Assembly: GCA_044224315.1 (NCBI GenBank)
Contig: JBGAKR010000003.1
Coordinates: 434,001-498,000, forward strand
Origin: JAGXTF01 sp044224315
GTDB taxonomy: Bacteria > Bacteroidota > Bacteroidia > NS11-12g > UBA955
DNA length: 64,000 nucleotides
Direction: 5' to 3'
The translations under genes and the position numbers were made by a program. Below the pieces are notes generated by a model. It was given only the letters and a program-made list of their open reading frames with translations, was not told where the DNA came from and did no database searches. This document shows positions 1 to 8,708 of this stretch, one piece after another (position 1 is the stretch's first letter; the number at the start of each line of letters is the position of its first letter).

Positions 1-1047
1 GTCGGTAAAATCTTCGTTCCAATATTTTTTTATTTGTTCTACCATAGCAGCGGCATGCACACCTTTAATACAGAACTTTTCCAAACCTGTGTTATCCACC
101 ATTTCCGGGTTTACTATACAAAATCGGCCGCGGTATAAACTATTCAGCAATTTGAGTTTAATACCAGTAGATTGAAAAGTCACCAGCACATTGATGTGGG
201 CATCCTGCACCAACTGCAGAATTTCTTCGGATGAAATTTTATCAATCAGTGTAATATACGGATTGCCTTTCACAGCCTGCACCAATTGCCTGGAAGGATT
301 TGTACCGGCAATTACACAAGGCATATCCAGTTTAGAAAACACTTCATGCACCAGGTACAGGGCGGCTTTATTATTTTCTGCCACACCCAGATTGCCGTGA
401 TAGAGAATAAATTTTCCTCTGCCGGGCTGGCTCAGCACTTTATCATTACTATGAAAAGCAGGAAGATATGTGGTATGTGCAAAGAGTGAAGCATAATGGG
501 CTGTTTCCTGGGGCGAAATGGCGGCAATTAAGCCTGCATTTTCAAGCACAGTTTCGTATTGCAATAATCTTTCGCTTTCTACCCTAAAAAAATATTTTTT
601 AAAAAACCCGGTTTCAGCTTCTTCTAAGGCCCGATAATACAAGTGTTCTACATTATGGGTGCGCACAATTCTAAATCTATTTTTTAATGCCCGATGGGGC
701 AAAAAATAGGTAGTATGTAATCCTTCAAATAAAATGGGAAAATTATCTTTTTCGAGGTTCTTTAAAAGTCGGTTATCATCGCGGGTTGCAACAATGTATG
801 GAAGCTCTCCTGCAAAGGGATTGCTGAATCGGCGACGGTCGTAATAGTATACCTTGTGGCACAATTTTTCAAGCTCAGTTGAGGCTGTTTTTCCTCCGTA
901 TAAAAAGGTATGTAAAATAACTTTTACGCCTATTTCATGCAGGGCTTTTATTTTAAAATATATATCAATTACACCTCCATAATTAGGTGGGTAAGGGATA
1001 TCAAATGATACAATATGCAGGGTTTTATTTGCGTTCAAAGTATGCAT
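1..1047 (-). CDS. Glycosyltransferase (GT-B type), 3' end cut by window edge
   Basis: An open frame with no stop runs from ATG 1047 to the left edge: 349 codons, C-terminus missing. The N-terminus (NKTLHIVSFDIPYPPNYGGV) is typical of GT4/GT1-like GT-B enzymes, where a glycine-rich loop follows the first strand. A THNVEHLYY stretch lies near the domain linker. The second half has the nucleotide-sugar domain pattern (FILYHGNLGVAENNKAAL, then VIAGTNPS). Such enzymes transfer sugars from activated donors to polysaccharide or lipid acceptors on the cytoplasmic side of the membrane; donor and acceptor cannot be read from the sequence. The start overlaps the end of the upstream glycosyltransferase by 23 bp, so the two genes are co-transcribed and probably translationally coupled, with recQ first. 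The family is fairly sure, the specificity unknown. Confidence 0.8.
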   Translation of the reverse strand, partial: MHTLNANKTLHIVSFDIPYPPNYGGVIDIYFKIKALHEIGVKVILHTFLYGGKTASTELEKLCHKVYYYDRRRFSNPFAGELPYIVATRDDNRLLKNLEKDNFPILFEGLHTTYFLPHRALKNRFRIVRTHNVEHLYYRALEEAETGFFKKYFFRVESERLLQYETVLENAGLIAAISPQETAHYASLFAHTTYLPAFHSNDKVLSQPGRGKFILYHGNLGVAENNKAALYLVHEVFSKLDMPCVIAGTNPSRQLVQAVKGNPYITLIDKISSEEILQLVQDAHINVLVTFQSTGIKLKLLNSLYRGRFCIVNPEMVDNTGLEKFCIKGVHAAAMVEQIKKYWNEDFTD

Positions 1048-2119
1048 TGTATAAATCTATCAAATGCGCTTCTTCCTTTTCCCAATTGAGTTCCAGCGAG
1101 GCTTTCAAACAATTTTCACTTAATTGTCTGTGCCAGTTTTCATCCGTTAAGAGTTGATTTACATTTTGCACAATATTGGATACAACTGAATCGGTTATTA
1201 CCCCCACCTGAAATTGATTATTTAATGAAATATATTCCGGAAATGGATTGATAATGGAGGGCAAACCCGCGTGTATGTAGTCGAAAAACTTGTTATTCAA
1301 AGAAAGATAATAACTCAATCCGGCATTTTCACTCACATTCATTCCTATATATGCTTTGGATGTAAGCAAAGGCAAATCTGTTGGCAATATATACCCGGTA
1401 AAAGTTACTTTTTGTTCCAATCCCAAGTCTGTAACCTTATGTCGGAGTGCTGCACTCAAATCACCTTCGCCGGCCAATACCAGTCTGGCATTGATTTGGG
1501 GCATGGCCTCTATCAAAATCTCCAATCCGCGGCCGGCATTCAGGGCTCCCTGGTACAAAATAAATCTATCCGGATCTGGATTATACGGAATTTGCTTTTT
1601 TAAACTGGGCGCATTTCGCACCACTTCTACCCTTCTGCCGTAAGTATTTTCGAAATACTTTGCAATTTCGTGTCCAACGGTATAGGCCAAACCTGTTTGG
1701 GTAAAGGCTTTTTTCTGCACCCAGGCCCATATTTTTTGCACCCTGGGGCGATTTACCACTTCGGGTACATGGGTAAACAATTCATGCGCATCGAATATAT
1801 GGCGCTTCCCTCTCCACCGGCTTATATATAACCCTGGCAAGGCGGTATCCACATCAATGCTGCAAATGGCATCGCATTTTTTTAACCATAAATAAAAAAA
1901 CAAACGGATATTAAACTCCAGATAAAATAGTTTTCCTTTTGTAAACCAACAATTCAATCTTTTTTGTTTGTAAATCCTATCCAAAATTGGTTTAGAACCG
2001 GGTAGTTTTCTACCCACCAATTCGCAGTCATACCCATGTTTTTGCAGCGAGGTGCAAATACGAATCATGCGCTGATCGTAGTTTAAATCATTAATTACTG
2101 TAAAGATTATTTTGGTCAT
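1025..2119 (-). CDS. Glycosyltransferase family 1/4 protein
   Basis: 364 residues, a full-length GT-B glycosyltransferase. The N-terminal Rossmann half starts MTKIIFTVINDLNYDQRMIR, the acceptor-side pattern of capsule/LPS GT4-like enzymes, and contains a HIFDAHELFTHVPEV segment. The C-terminal half has FILYQGALNAGRGLEILIEA, the nucleotide-sugar binding strand-loop, and a NAGLSYYLSLNNKFFDYIHAGLP region that corresponds to the EX7E motif area. It probably adds a sugar during envelope polysaccharide synthesis. Its ATG overlaps the recQ stop by 4 bp (ATGA), and its end overlaps the next glycosyltransferase, so the three genes form one transcription unit. Substrate unknown. Confidence 0.88.
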   Translation of the reverse strand: MTKIIFTVINDLNYDQRMIRICTSLQKHGYDCELVGRKLPGSKPILDRIYKQKRLNCWFTKGKLFYLEFNIRLFFYLWLKKCDAICSIDVDTALPGLYISRWRGKRHIFDAHELFTHVPEVVNRPRVQKIWAWVQKKAFTQTGLAYTVGHEIAKYFENTYGRRVEVVRNAPSLKKQIPYNPDPDRFILYQGALNAGRGLEILIEAMPQINARLVLAGEGDLSAALRHKVTDLGLEQKVTFTGYILPTDLPLLTSKAYIGMNVSENAGLSYYLSLNNKFFDYIHAGLPSIINPFPEYISLNNQFQVGVITDSVVSNIVQNVNQLLTDENWHRQLSENCLKASLELNWEKEEAHLIDLYNAYFERK

Positions 2120-4011
2120 GCTTTCCAGTATAATTTATGATTGGCATCCACCAAAATTTTTTTATTATCCATATGCCAGCGCAATACTTCCCGGAATTCA
2201 TAAGCATGTTCAGTATCAAATTTGGCAAGCAATTCGGTGCGTGTAAGGGCTGTATTTCGCAGCATTTTTTCGATTTCTGAACTCCATGTTTCTAGGTTTC
2301 CTTCGCTTAAAGCTGCTTTTTTTCTTTGTTTGCAAATATCACATTTTCCGCATGGTTTTAAATCCGATTTTCCATAATATTTTTCCCAAAAAATACTCCG
2401 GCATTCTTTCTCTTCCAGATATGCACGCATGGTTTCCATGCCTTTAATGCGGGTATTTTTCAGGGCTTCCAACAGGTTGGTTTTAAATTGCGGATAGGGC
2501 GATCGGGGTTCGGTAAACAGTATACGGGGTTTATCAGAAGCGGCCTGGTAATCGAGCATTCCACTGCGCTGTAAATCCTTTAGCATTTTTTGTAATTCGG
2601 GTTCTTGAATATGCAGGCGATGGGCAATTTGTTTCTCATTAATTTTTACAAAACTATCAAAAATACCGCCATAGGATCGCAGCAAAACATCAATCAAATT
2701 TTCGAATTTGGGATTGCGCAATTTAAAATCATAAACTTCGCTGTAATCGGCTGTGAAATACATTTTACTGGGCGACCAAAATCCGTCACTAAGGCTCCAA
2801 AAGCCCATGGTTTCGAGATTTGCTACGGCAAAATATAATTTGGCAGGCTGCATTTTATATCGTTCGGCAATGGCATTCAGGTCAAATTCAAACGACAGAT
2901 CCATCCCATTCCCTACAATGATATCAAAGTAATTGCAAACTGCATTGTACACTCTTTCCAATTCTTTAATGGGAGGAAACGCAGCGTTTATTCTTTCCTC
3001 CATTTCAAAAAAATCCTGTTTGCGGTAATACAGCATGCACCAGCTGTCTTTGCCATCGCGGCCTGCCCTGCCTGCTTCCTGGTAGTAGGCTTCGGGAAAT
3101 AAAGGCGGGGCCAGGTGGAAAACCATACGCACATCGGGTTTATCTACCCCCATCCCAAATGCATTGGTGCACACCATTACGCGGCTTTGGCCCCGCATCC
3201 ATTTATCCTGTTTGCGACTGCGTATGGCGGCAGTTAATCCGGCATGGTAAAAATCGGCTGCAATTTGTTTCTCGTTCAGATATCTCGAAATTTCTTCAGT
3301 ATCGCGGCGGGTATCGCAAAATACAATCGCAGTGCCCGAATTTCGCTGCAGGGCCTGCACCAGCAATCCGGTTTTGTTTTCAGTTTCTGAGGTATAAAAA
3401 TGCAGATTCGAACGCCGGAATGGGGCTATGTATACAAATGGATTTTTAAACTGCAGGCGGTTGCAGATATCGGTTTGCACTATGGGGGGTGCCGAAGCAG
3501 TGAATGCGGCTATCCTGGCATTGGGCAACAATTCGCGGCATTCGGCAATGCGCAGGTAAGAGGGTCTGAAATCGTATCCCCATTGCGAAATACAGTGGGC
3601 CTCGTCGATTACGAGTAAAGAAATTTTAAGGTTGGGCAAATACTCCCTGAAGTTTTCAGAAATCAGCCTTTCGGGCGAAACATAAATGAATTTATACCGT
3701 CCCTTCAATGCATTCTCCATGATAAGGCGCAATTCGTTCCAACTCATGCCGCTGTGCAGCGATATGGCCGGTATCTCGAGCTTTTGCAGGGCCCCCACCT
3801 GATCTTTCATAAGGGCAATGAGGGGAGAAACTACCAGGGTAATGCCGTCGAGTATCAGTCCGGGAACTTGAAAACACACACTTTTACCACCACCGGTAGG
3901 AAACAGAGCCAGTGTATCCTTTCCTTGTAAAATGGCATTCACCACATCCTCCTGCCCGGGGCGGAAGGCATCGTAATTCCAGTATTTTTTCAATACCTCT
4001 GTGGCGGTCAC
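2116..4011 (-). CDS. recQ: ATP-dependent DNA helicase RecQ family
   Basis: 631 residues. A 3'-5' superfamily 2 DNA helicase that unwinds recombination and replication-fork intermediates. Visible motifs: Walker A FPTGGGKS (about residues 37-44), DEAH box VIDEAHCISQWG (about 134-145) followed by the RecQ-specific YDFRPSY, motif V/VI region NAFGMGVDKPDVR and QEAGRAGRDG, then a zinc cluster CGKCDIC with an upstream Cys in the RQC region. The C-terminal HRDC domain of long RecQs is not evident, so this is the short, RecQ1-like architecture common in Bacteroidota. The only in-frame start after the upstream TAA is GTG at 4011; a TAAATTTG -7 box ends 4 nt before it. First gene of an operon with two glycosyltransferases, an odd pairing. 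Confidence 0.95.
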   Translation of the reverse strand: MTATEVLKKYWNYDAFRPGQEDVVNAILQGKDTLALFPTGGGKSVCFQVPGLILDGITLVVSPLIALMKDQVGALQKLEIPAISLHSGMSWNELRLIMENALKGRYKFIYVSPERLISENFREYLPNLKISLLVIDEAHCISQWGYDFRPSYLRIAECRELLPNARIAAFTASAPPIVQTDICNRLQFKNPFVYIAPFRRSNLHFYTSETENKTGLLVQALQRNSGTAIVFCDTRRDTEEISRYLNEKQIAADFYHAGLTAAIRSRKQDKWMRGQSRVMVCTNAFGMGVDKPDVRMVFHLAPPLFPEAYYQEAGRAGRDGKDSWCMLYYRKQDFFEMEERINAAFPPIKELERVYNAVCNYFDIIVGNGMDLSFEFDLNAIAERYKMQPAKLYFAVANLETMGFWSLSDGFWSPSKMYFTADYSEVYDFKLRNPKFENLIDVLLRSYGGIFDSFVKINEKQIAHRLHIQEPELQKMLKDLQRSGMLDYQAASDKPRILFTEPRSPYPQFKTNLLEALKNTRIKGMETMRAYLEEKECRSIFWEKYYGKSDLKPCGKCDICKQRKKAALSEGNLETWSSEIEKMLRNTALTRTELLAKFDTEHAYEFREVLRWHMDNKKILVDANHKLYWKA

Positions 4012-4015
4012 ACCG

Positions 4016-4023
4016 CAAATTTA
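4016..4023 (-). promoter_or_regulatory. Putative -7 box (TAAATTTG) for recQ
   Basis: An exact TAnnTTTG match on the minus strand, 4 nt from the GTG start of recQ. Transcription would begin at or beside the start codon. No clear -33 TTG element is visible. Confidence 0.5.
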
Positions 4024-4116
4024 AGCACCCATACCCATGGAAACATTCATACTGCCAAAACAATACAGAATAATAAAGTCCATTTTACCGTTTATTGCAT
4101 AATTATAAAACCCAAT

Positions 4117-5355
4117 ATGAAGCTAAAATTACTTCTATTTTGCCTTAGTGTGCTTGTATGTTTCAGTTTTAATAGCACACAATTTTATAAAAGAGACCTC
4201 CCATATACCTTGCTTCCTGATACGCTTTCACCGGTAAATTTCAGCTTTCTGGACCCGATTTTAGTCCAAACAAGCATTCTCGGGGCCGGCGAGGCCACCC
4301 ACGGCACACACGAGTTTGCCACTGCCCGCCTGGCTTTGTTTCAATATTTGGTAAACAAGCATGGATACAACACCTTTTTTTTAGAAGCCGATTATGGATT
4401 TTGCTTAAAAATAAATGACTTTGTACAAGGCAAGTCTGATAGTGCAATAGACGCATTAAACGGTATAAGACTATGGCCGTTTATCTCCGAAGAGATGCTG
4501 GATGTATTGCAATGGATGCGGAATTACAATCAGGAAAATCCACAGAAAAAACTTGAATTTATTGGGGCCGACATGCAGTATATAACCGACGATGTAGCCG
4601 AATTAATTAAAATGGATCAAAAGTACAATTTGCGTTTGCCCGATACGCTGTGGAACTACCCCCGAGGCTCTAGCTGGTACAGGGATACTTATACCAGCAA
4701 AGAAATAAATGCATTTATTCAACGCAGTAATCACTTAGAAAAATCATTTTTTCGGCATACCTTTTCAGCTACAGATTCTATTCATATTTCCATGATGCTT
4801 CAGGGTTTGCGTTATGGGCTTATGACAGGCGAACCTCATAAAAAACAGGGTTTGCGAGATAGTTTAATGGCCGAGGTTATACTCCAATATTGCAAACTAA
4901 ACCCGGGTACCAGGGCCATGTTTTGGGCCCATAACGGACATGTGCAGCATAATATGGCTGATGCAAAAAATTATATTTCGCCTGCATGCGGTTACTATTT
5001 GCGCAAAAACCTGGGACAAGCCTATCAATGCATGGCTACAGATTTTAAAAAGGGTGAATTTGTGGCGTACCGACAAGATTTTAAAACAAAAAAATACACA
5101 TTTGACACCTTCTTTTTGGAAACAAAAAATAAGAAAACATTGGTGGCTCAATTTAAGCTATCTTACAATCTGGGCATGTTAACCAACCAGAATATGAGAC
5201 TTTTAGATAAGGATATCATCTCCATCGGTGCATCCTATTTTCCTTCAACGAAAAAAATGCATTACAAACTAAAATACGGACTCAAATTGAAAGATTTTGA
5301 TGCTGTATTAATTCTAAAAACCAGTACAGTATTACATACTAAATTGAGGTATTAA
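4117..5355 (+). CDS. Erythromycin esterase family protein, secreted
   Basis: 412 residues with an N-terminal signal peptide (MKLKLLLFCLSVLVCFSFNS). The body matches the erythromycin-esterase/EreA-like family (PF05139): GAGEATHGTHEF holds the GExxHG catalytic signature, LEADYGFCLKINDFVQG follows, then FIGADMQY and a late FWAHNGHVQHN motif carrying the second conserved histidines. In characterised members a histidine-activated water opens macrolide lactones, but most environmental members have unknown substrates, and export from the cytoplasm argues against classic macrolide resistance. It is monocistronic, preceded by 105 bp and followed by a repeat-containing convergent intergenic region. No T9SS sorting domain is seen, so it is probably periplasmic. 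Confidence 0.85.
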   Translation: MKLKLLLFCLSVLVCFSFNSTQFYKRDLPYTLLPDTLSPVNFSFLDPILVQTSILGAGEATHGTHEFATARLALFQYLVNKHGYNTFFLEADYGFCLKINDFVQGKSDSAIDALNGIRLWPFISEEMLDVLQWMRNYNQENPQKKLEFIGADMQYITDDVAELIKMDQKYNLRLPDTLWNYPRGSSWYRDTYTSKEINAFIQRSNHLEKSFFRHTFSATDSIHISMMLQGLRYGLMTGEPHKKQGLRDSLMAEVILQYCKLNPGTRAMFWAHNGHVQHNMADAKNYISPACGYYLRKNLGQAYQCMATDFKKGEFVAYRQDFKTKKYTFDTFFLETKNKKTLVAQFKLSYNLGMLTNQNMRLLDKDIISIGASYFPSTKKMHYKLKYGLKLKDFDAVLILKTSTVLHTKLRY

Positions 5356-5390
5356 TACTCATATCATTGAGAATATAGTGCAGAAATCCG

Positions 5391-5558
5391 TGATTTGGTG
5401 CGTGGATTGGTGGATTCGTTGATTAGTAGATTGGCGGATTAGCAGACTTGGTTGATTGGTAATCTGCTCATAAAATGTGGCGGAGGCTGTTATTACTGTA
5501 AATCGCGAGGTTTTACTCGCGATGGAGAGCCTGCCTCTCCACTGTACACTGTCAACTG
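5391..5558. repeat. Composite intergenic repeats and two hairpins
   Basis: A convergent intergenic stretch. 5391-5460 is a degenerate GATTGGTG-like tandem repeat. 5502-5523 is a perfect 8-bp stem (ATCGCGAG/CTCGCGAT), and 5524-5540 a 6-bp stem (GGAGAG/CTCTCC). Then CTGTACACTGTCAACTGTCAACT direct-repeats a CTGTCAA motif and runs into the stop codon of the following minus-strand gene. The hairpins could act as terminators in either direction, although U-tracts are lacking. Confidence 0.6.
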
Positions 5559-6569
5559 TCAACTATTATTCACAAACTCTTCCAGCACCTCCACCTGTCT
5601 TCTAAGGTCTTTGATAAACTGGTTGCGTTGTTTTTCGGCCACTTTGCTTATTAGTGTGCTTTTGGCTATGAGATTCTGAATCCAGTTTCTTTCCTGTTCA
5701 TTGAAATACGAATTGGAAGTGCGCATATAATTGAATGAATTATAGCCAATGTAGCTGGCCTCTTTATTATCGGCATGCAGCAACACACAGTTGTTTCCAA
5801 TCATCAGATCGCTGGTATACATGGTAAAATCAGCATCGGTAAAACTGCCTTTGAGAAAGTTCATTTTTTTGCCCATATCGCATTGTTTGCGAATAAGTTC
5901 TATCAGATTATACAAATCCTGGATGACTTCCAATGCCGTAATTTTAGAACCAAAAAAGCCTGCTTCCCAATAAAATCTAACCTGATTGATGGTACTTTTA
6001 AGTGTATCCTGGTTCCAAATCTCTATTGAATTCACTTTTAAAAAATTGAGTACGATTGAATGCACCTTTTCTTTCCAGGCTTCAGGCAAGCTAACATCCT
6101 CTACCATCATACCCTGCATTTCGGTTACATTCTGTATGCTTTTATTCCAATAACCCAGTTTAAAGCGAGCCAGGTTGGGGAAAAAGAAAGAGTAAAACAC
6201 GGGCAAATCTTCAGCAGCATAAATGAGTTCGCGCTGTTCGTATTTAGCCATCCAGGTAATATCCGTGTTCAAAGCATCCAGGTATCCGGCAAAGCTATCC
6301 AGGTTGGAGGTGAGTTTGTGTATTTTAAAGGTAATGGAATTGGGTGTTGCATTGCTTAATGCATCCAGCGGAATGTCGAAATGATTGCAAAGCTTAACCG
6401 TTTCATCCAGGGTTAGATCGGTTTCGCAACGCAGCCTGCGATAGGCACTATCAGAGCTAATACCCAATATAGAACTCATCTCTTCGGCTAGGTTAATATT
6501 TACCGGAACTGTTTTCTTCAGCAGGTCGATAAACATGAGCTGGTGTGAGCTGGCACTTAAGTTTTGCAT
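5559..6569 (-). CDS. HTH-domain protein, probable cytoplasmic regulator
   Basis: 336 residues, no signal peptide. The N-terminus (about residues 12-65) reads as an XRE-like helix-turn-helix: INLAEEMSSILGISSDSAYRRLRCETDLTLDETVKL, where the SDSAYRRLRCE segment looks like the recognition helix. The remaining 270 residues are predicted alpha-helical and match a Bacteroidota-specific architecture I know only as uncharacterised (HTH plus helical sensor-like domain). The regulator role is inferred from the HTH alone. It stands alone, divergent from the CsgG-like gene. The TGA stop lies inside the short CTGTCAA repeat of the intergenic region, so the 3' end has been in contact with that repeat. Confidence 0.7.
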   Translation of the reverse strand: MQNLSASSHQLMFIDLLKKTVPVNINLAEEMSSILGISSDSAYRRLRCETDLTLDETVKLCNHFDIPLDALSNATPNSITFKIHKLTSNLDSFAGYLDALNTDITWMAKYEQRELIYAAEDLPVFYSFFFPNLARFKLGYWNKSIQNVTEMQGMMVEDVSLPEAWKEKVHSIVLNFLKVNSIEIWNQDTLKSTINQVRFYWEAGFFGSKITALEVIQDLYNLIELIRKQCDMGKKMNFLKGSFTDADFTMYTSDLMIGNNCVLLHADNKEASYIGYNSFNYMRTSNSYFNEQERNWIQNLIAKSTLISKVAEKQRNQFIKDLRRQVEVLEEFVNNS

Positions 6570-6588
6570 TTTTCCGTAAAATTCAATT

Positions 6589-6619
6589 CAAAGATTGTGA
6601 TTTTTTTCTAATAAACAAA
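6589..6619 (-). promoter_or_regulatory. Putative promoter of HTH gene (TTTG-N19-AATCTTTG)
   Basis: On the minus strand a TTTG (6616-6619) is followed after 19 nt by AATCTTTG (6589-6596), one mismatch from the Bacteroidota TTTG-N17-23-TAnnTTTG promoter. The predicted leader before ATG 6569 is about 13-15 nt. Confidence 0.5.
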
Positions 6620-6772
6620 CTTCTGGGGAATTTTTTGCCAATTGCTTGCCTAAATCAGAACCATCATGTTCGGGATTTCTGAAAAATCATTTTCGTACAC
6701 TTTTACCTGCGATAAGCCATTATTCAGGGTCATGTACCTGCCCCATTTTTGTATCACCAAAAAACACAAATC

Positions 6773-7918
6773 ATGAAAAAAATGAATGTTAAACCCATGA
6801 AAAAAAGAATCATTGTTGGATTAATAATTACCGCATTTAATATGCTTGCTTATGGACAAAACGATACCAAAAAGCCTTCAGTGGCCCTGGTTGATTTCGA
6901 TTGTTCTGGATACAGCATAAATACCCTGCAGGTAAAACAATATGTAATTAATGAACTTATCCGAATCCAAAAATATGAAGTAATGGATAAGCACGAAATT
7001 GATTATAGAGCCGAAAAAGACAGCCTCAACCCAATAGGATGTTTTTCAAAAGAATGCTTGCAAAACTTTGGGAATAAACTGGGCGTGGATTATATGTTTA
7101 CCGGGGATATTATTAAAATCGGAGACAATATCAACATCAGTTTACGCATGCTGAATGTAAAAACAGGCAGTTTTGAAAAAATGAATATTAAAGAATTTTT
7201 GTACATACAGGGCAATGAATTAATGATGATACGTATAACTTTAAACGAATTATTTGGTTTGCCTAATGATGCAGAAATTGTAAAAAAACTTACCGTAAAG
7301 GCTGATTTTGATAACAACATTAATAACCCATACCGCATGCGTTTGCGCACCGATGGTCCGCGCATGGGATTTGCATTTTTTACCGGCACTACGGCAGCTG
7401 TAATGCAAGCCAACAAATCAAACGGGGGTTTTGAAAGTGCCTACCCTGCTACGTTCCAGTTTGGTTATCAGTTTGAAAAACAATATCTGAACGAAGGAAA
7501 TTTCCAGGCCTTGTTTGAGTTTATTCCCAGTGTATCTGGCATAGATCAGGGCCGAGTAGTGCCCAGTTTCACATTTTTAAATGGTTTGCGCAATAATAAA
7601 AACGGGTGGGAATTCGGCATTGGGCCAACGTTTTCAATCAATAAAATGGCAGAAGGTTTTTACGACAACAATAATCAATGGCGTTTAAAATCCGACCTTT
7701 CGTTGTTTCCGTCCAATACATTTAACCTTACATCAAGGCCCGACAGCAGGGGTGATGCCACATTGGTTGCCGGATTGGTAATTGGGGTAGGTAAAACTTT
7801 TAAAAGCGGCCGGATGAATATACCTGTAAATGCATTTGTGGTACCTGGCAATCATGGAACCCGCTTTGGTATTAGCTTTGGATGGAATGGAAAAGATCGT
7901 TTTGAAGCCGTAAAATAA
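6773..7918 (+). CDS. CsgG/LpoB-like domain protein, exported
   Basis: 381 residues from ATG 6773 (a TTG eight codons earlier is less likely; ATG 6797 is an alternative). A signal peptide follows (KKRIIVGLIITAFNMLAYGQ). Residues about 30-150 have the pattern of the CsgG-type N-domain: VALVDFDCSG, then YEVMDKHEID, then CFSKECLQNFGNKLGVDYMFTGDIIKIG and LRMLNVKTGSFE. In this family the alpha/beta domain sits in periplasmic or outer-membrane assemblies. The C-terminal 200 residues are rich in Gly/Asn and aromatic residues and look like beta-strand or barrel-forming sequence, ending FGISFGWNGKDRFEAVK. Followed 23 bp later by another exported protein, probably in one operon. Function unknown. Confidence 0.65.
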   Translation: MKKMNVKPMKKRIIVGLIITAFNMLAYGQNDTKKPSVALVDFDCSGYSINTLQVKQYVINELIRIQKYEVMDKHEIDYRAEKDSLNPIGCFSKECLQNFGNKLGVDYMFTGDIIKIGDNINISLRMLNVKTGSFEKMNIKEFLYIQGNELMMIRITLNELFGLPNDAEIVKKLTVKADFDNNINNPYRMRLRTDGPRMGFAFFTGTTAAVMQANKSNGGFESAYPATFQFGYQFEKQYLNEGNFQALFEFIPSVSGIDQGRVVPSFTFLNGLRNNKNGWEFGIGPTFSINKMAEGFYDNNNQWRLKSDLSLFPSNTFNLTSRPDSRGDATLVAGLVIGVGKTFKSGRMNIPVNAFVVPGNHGTRFGISFGWNGKDRFEAVK

Positions 7919-7941
7919 TTAATAACCCAATATATTTTTCT

Positions 7942-8697
7942 GTGAAAACAAGTTTTAAATATGCGAAATTATGGCTGCTTTTAGTTTGCATTTTAAGCAT
8001 TGCTAAGGGTGCGGGACAGGATTTACTGTCTCGCCCCCATTTAGCAGCCTATGGCGATGAATACAACGAAGGCTTGTTTGGCATGGATATTTCAGCAACT
8101 AAAAAATACTGGGGAAGCAGTTTATATATTCAACCCCACAATTTTAGTAAACCCCATATGCAGGGGTATATTAACTACTCTTTTTACAGCAGTTGGGATA
8201 CCCTGGATTTAAAACACGACCGGTTTTTCTCGCGCAATCTGGAGCTGGGCCTTGGTTATACCAAAGAACACAAGTATTGGCACTGGCAAGGCATTTTTGG
8301 CTTGGGAAATGATTATTTTAAATACCGTTGTTATGATACAAATAAAATTGCACGCAGTATGGTTTTGCAAAAAATTGTGGTCTCTTATCAGTTTAGTACG
8401 GGTTATTTTTCAGACAATTTTGAATTTGGAATTAGTTTTAAAACATATGGCTATGCAAACTGGTATCGCAAACAAAATATTGAGAAAATAACGCCCAAAA
8501 CAGAAAACCAACTCACTGAATTTGATTATCAGAATTCAAATCTGATCATAGAACCAGGTGCATATATGGTAATTAAAGATGGCAAAAGTGCAAGCCTGAA
8601 AATGGCTGTAAGGGCACCCATGGTGCGGGATGCATACAATCAGTTTAAAATGCCCAAACGATTCTATTACAGTCTAGGCATGTTTTATTCAATTTAG
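7942..8697 (+). CDS. Exported protein of unknown function
   Basis: 251 residues from GTG 7942, the only start that keeps a full signal peptide (KTSFKYAKLWLLLVCILSIAKGAGQ). The mature part has alternating aromatic/hydrophobic strands (WGSSLYIQPHNF, YINYSFYSSWDTL, NLELGLGYTKEHKYWHWQG, FEFGISFKTYGYANWY) and ends in an aromatic, strand-like IFYS-type tail (YYSLGMFYSI). This is compatible with a small outer-membrane beta-barrel, though no family is recognised. It lies 23 bp after the CsgG-like gene, and the pair is probably co-expressed. Convergent with the LamG gene 11 bp away. Confidence 0.6.
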   Translation: MKTSFKYAKLWLLLVCILSIAKGAGQDLLSRPHLAAYGDEYNEGLFGMDISATKKYWGSSLYIQPHNFSKPHMQGYINYSFYSSWDTLDLKHDRFFSRNLELGLGYTKEHKYWHWQGIFGLGNDYFKYRCYDTNKIARSMVLQKIVVSYQFSTGYFSDNFEFGISFKTYGYANWYRKQNIEKITPKTENQLTEFDYQNSNLIIEPGAYMVIKDGKSASLKMAVRAPMVRDAYNQFKMPKRFYYSLGMFYSI

Positions 8698-8708
8698 AAA
8701 TTTACCCC

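Noticed and set aside
5359..5562. 67-codon open frame on the minus strand
   Set aside because: Encodes QSTNQRIHQSTHQI from the GATTGGTG repeat; low complexity, no start context.
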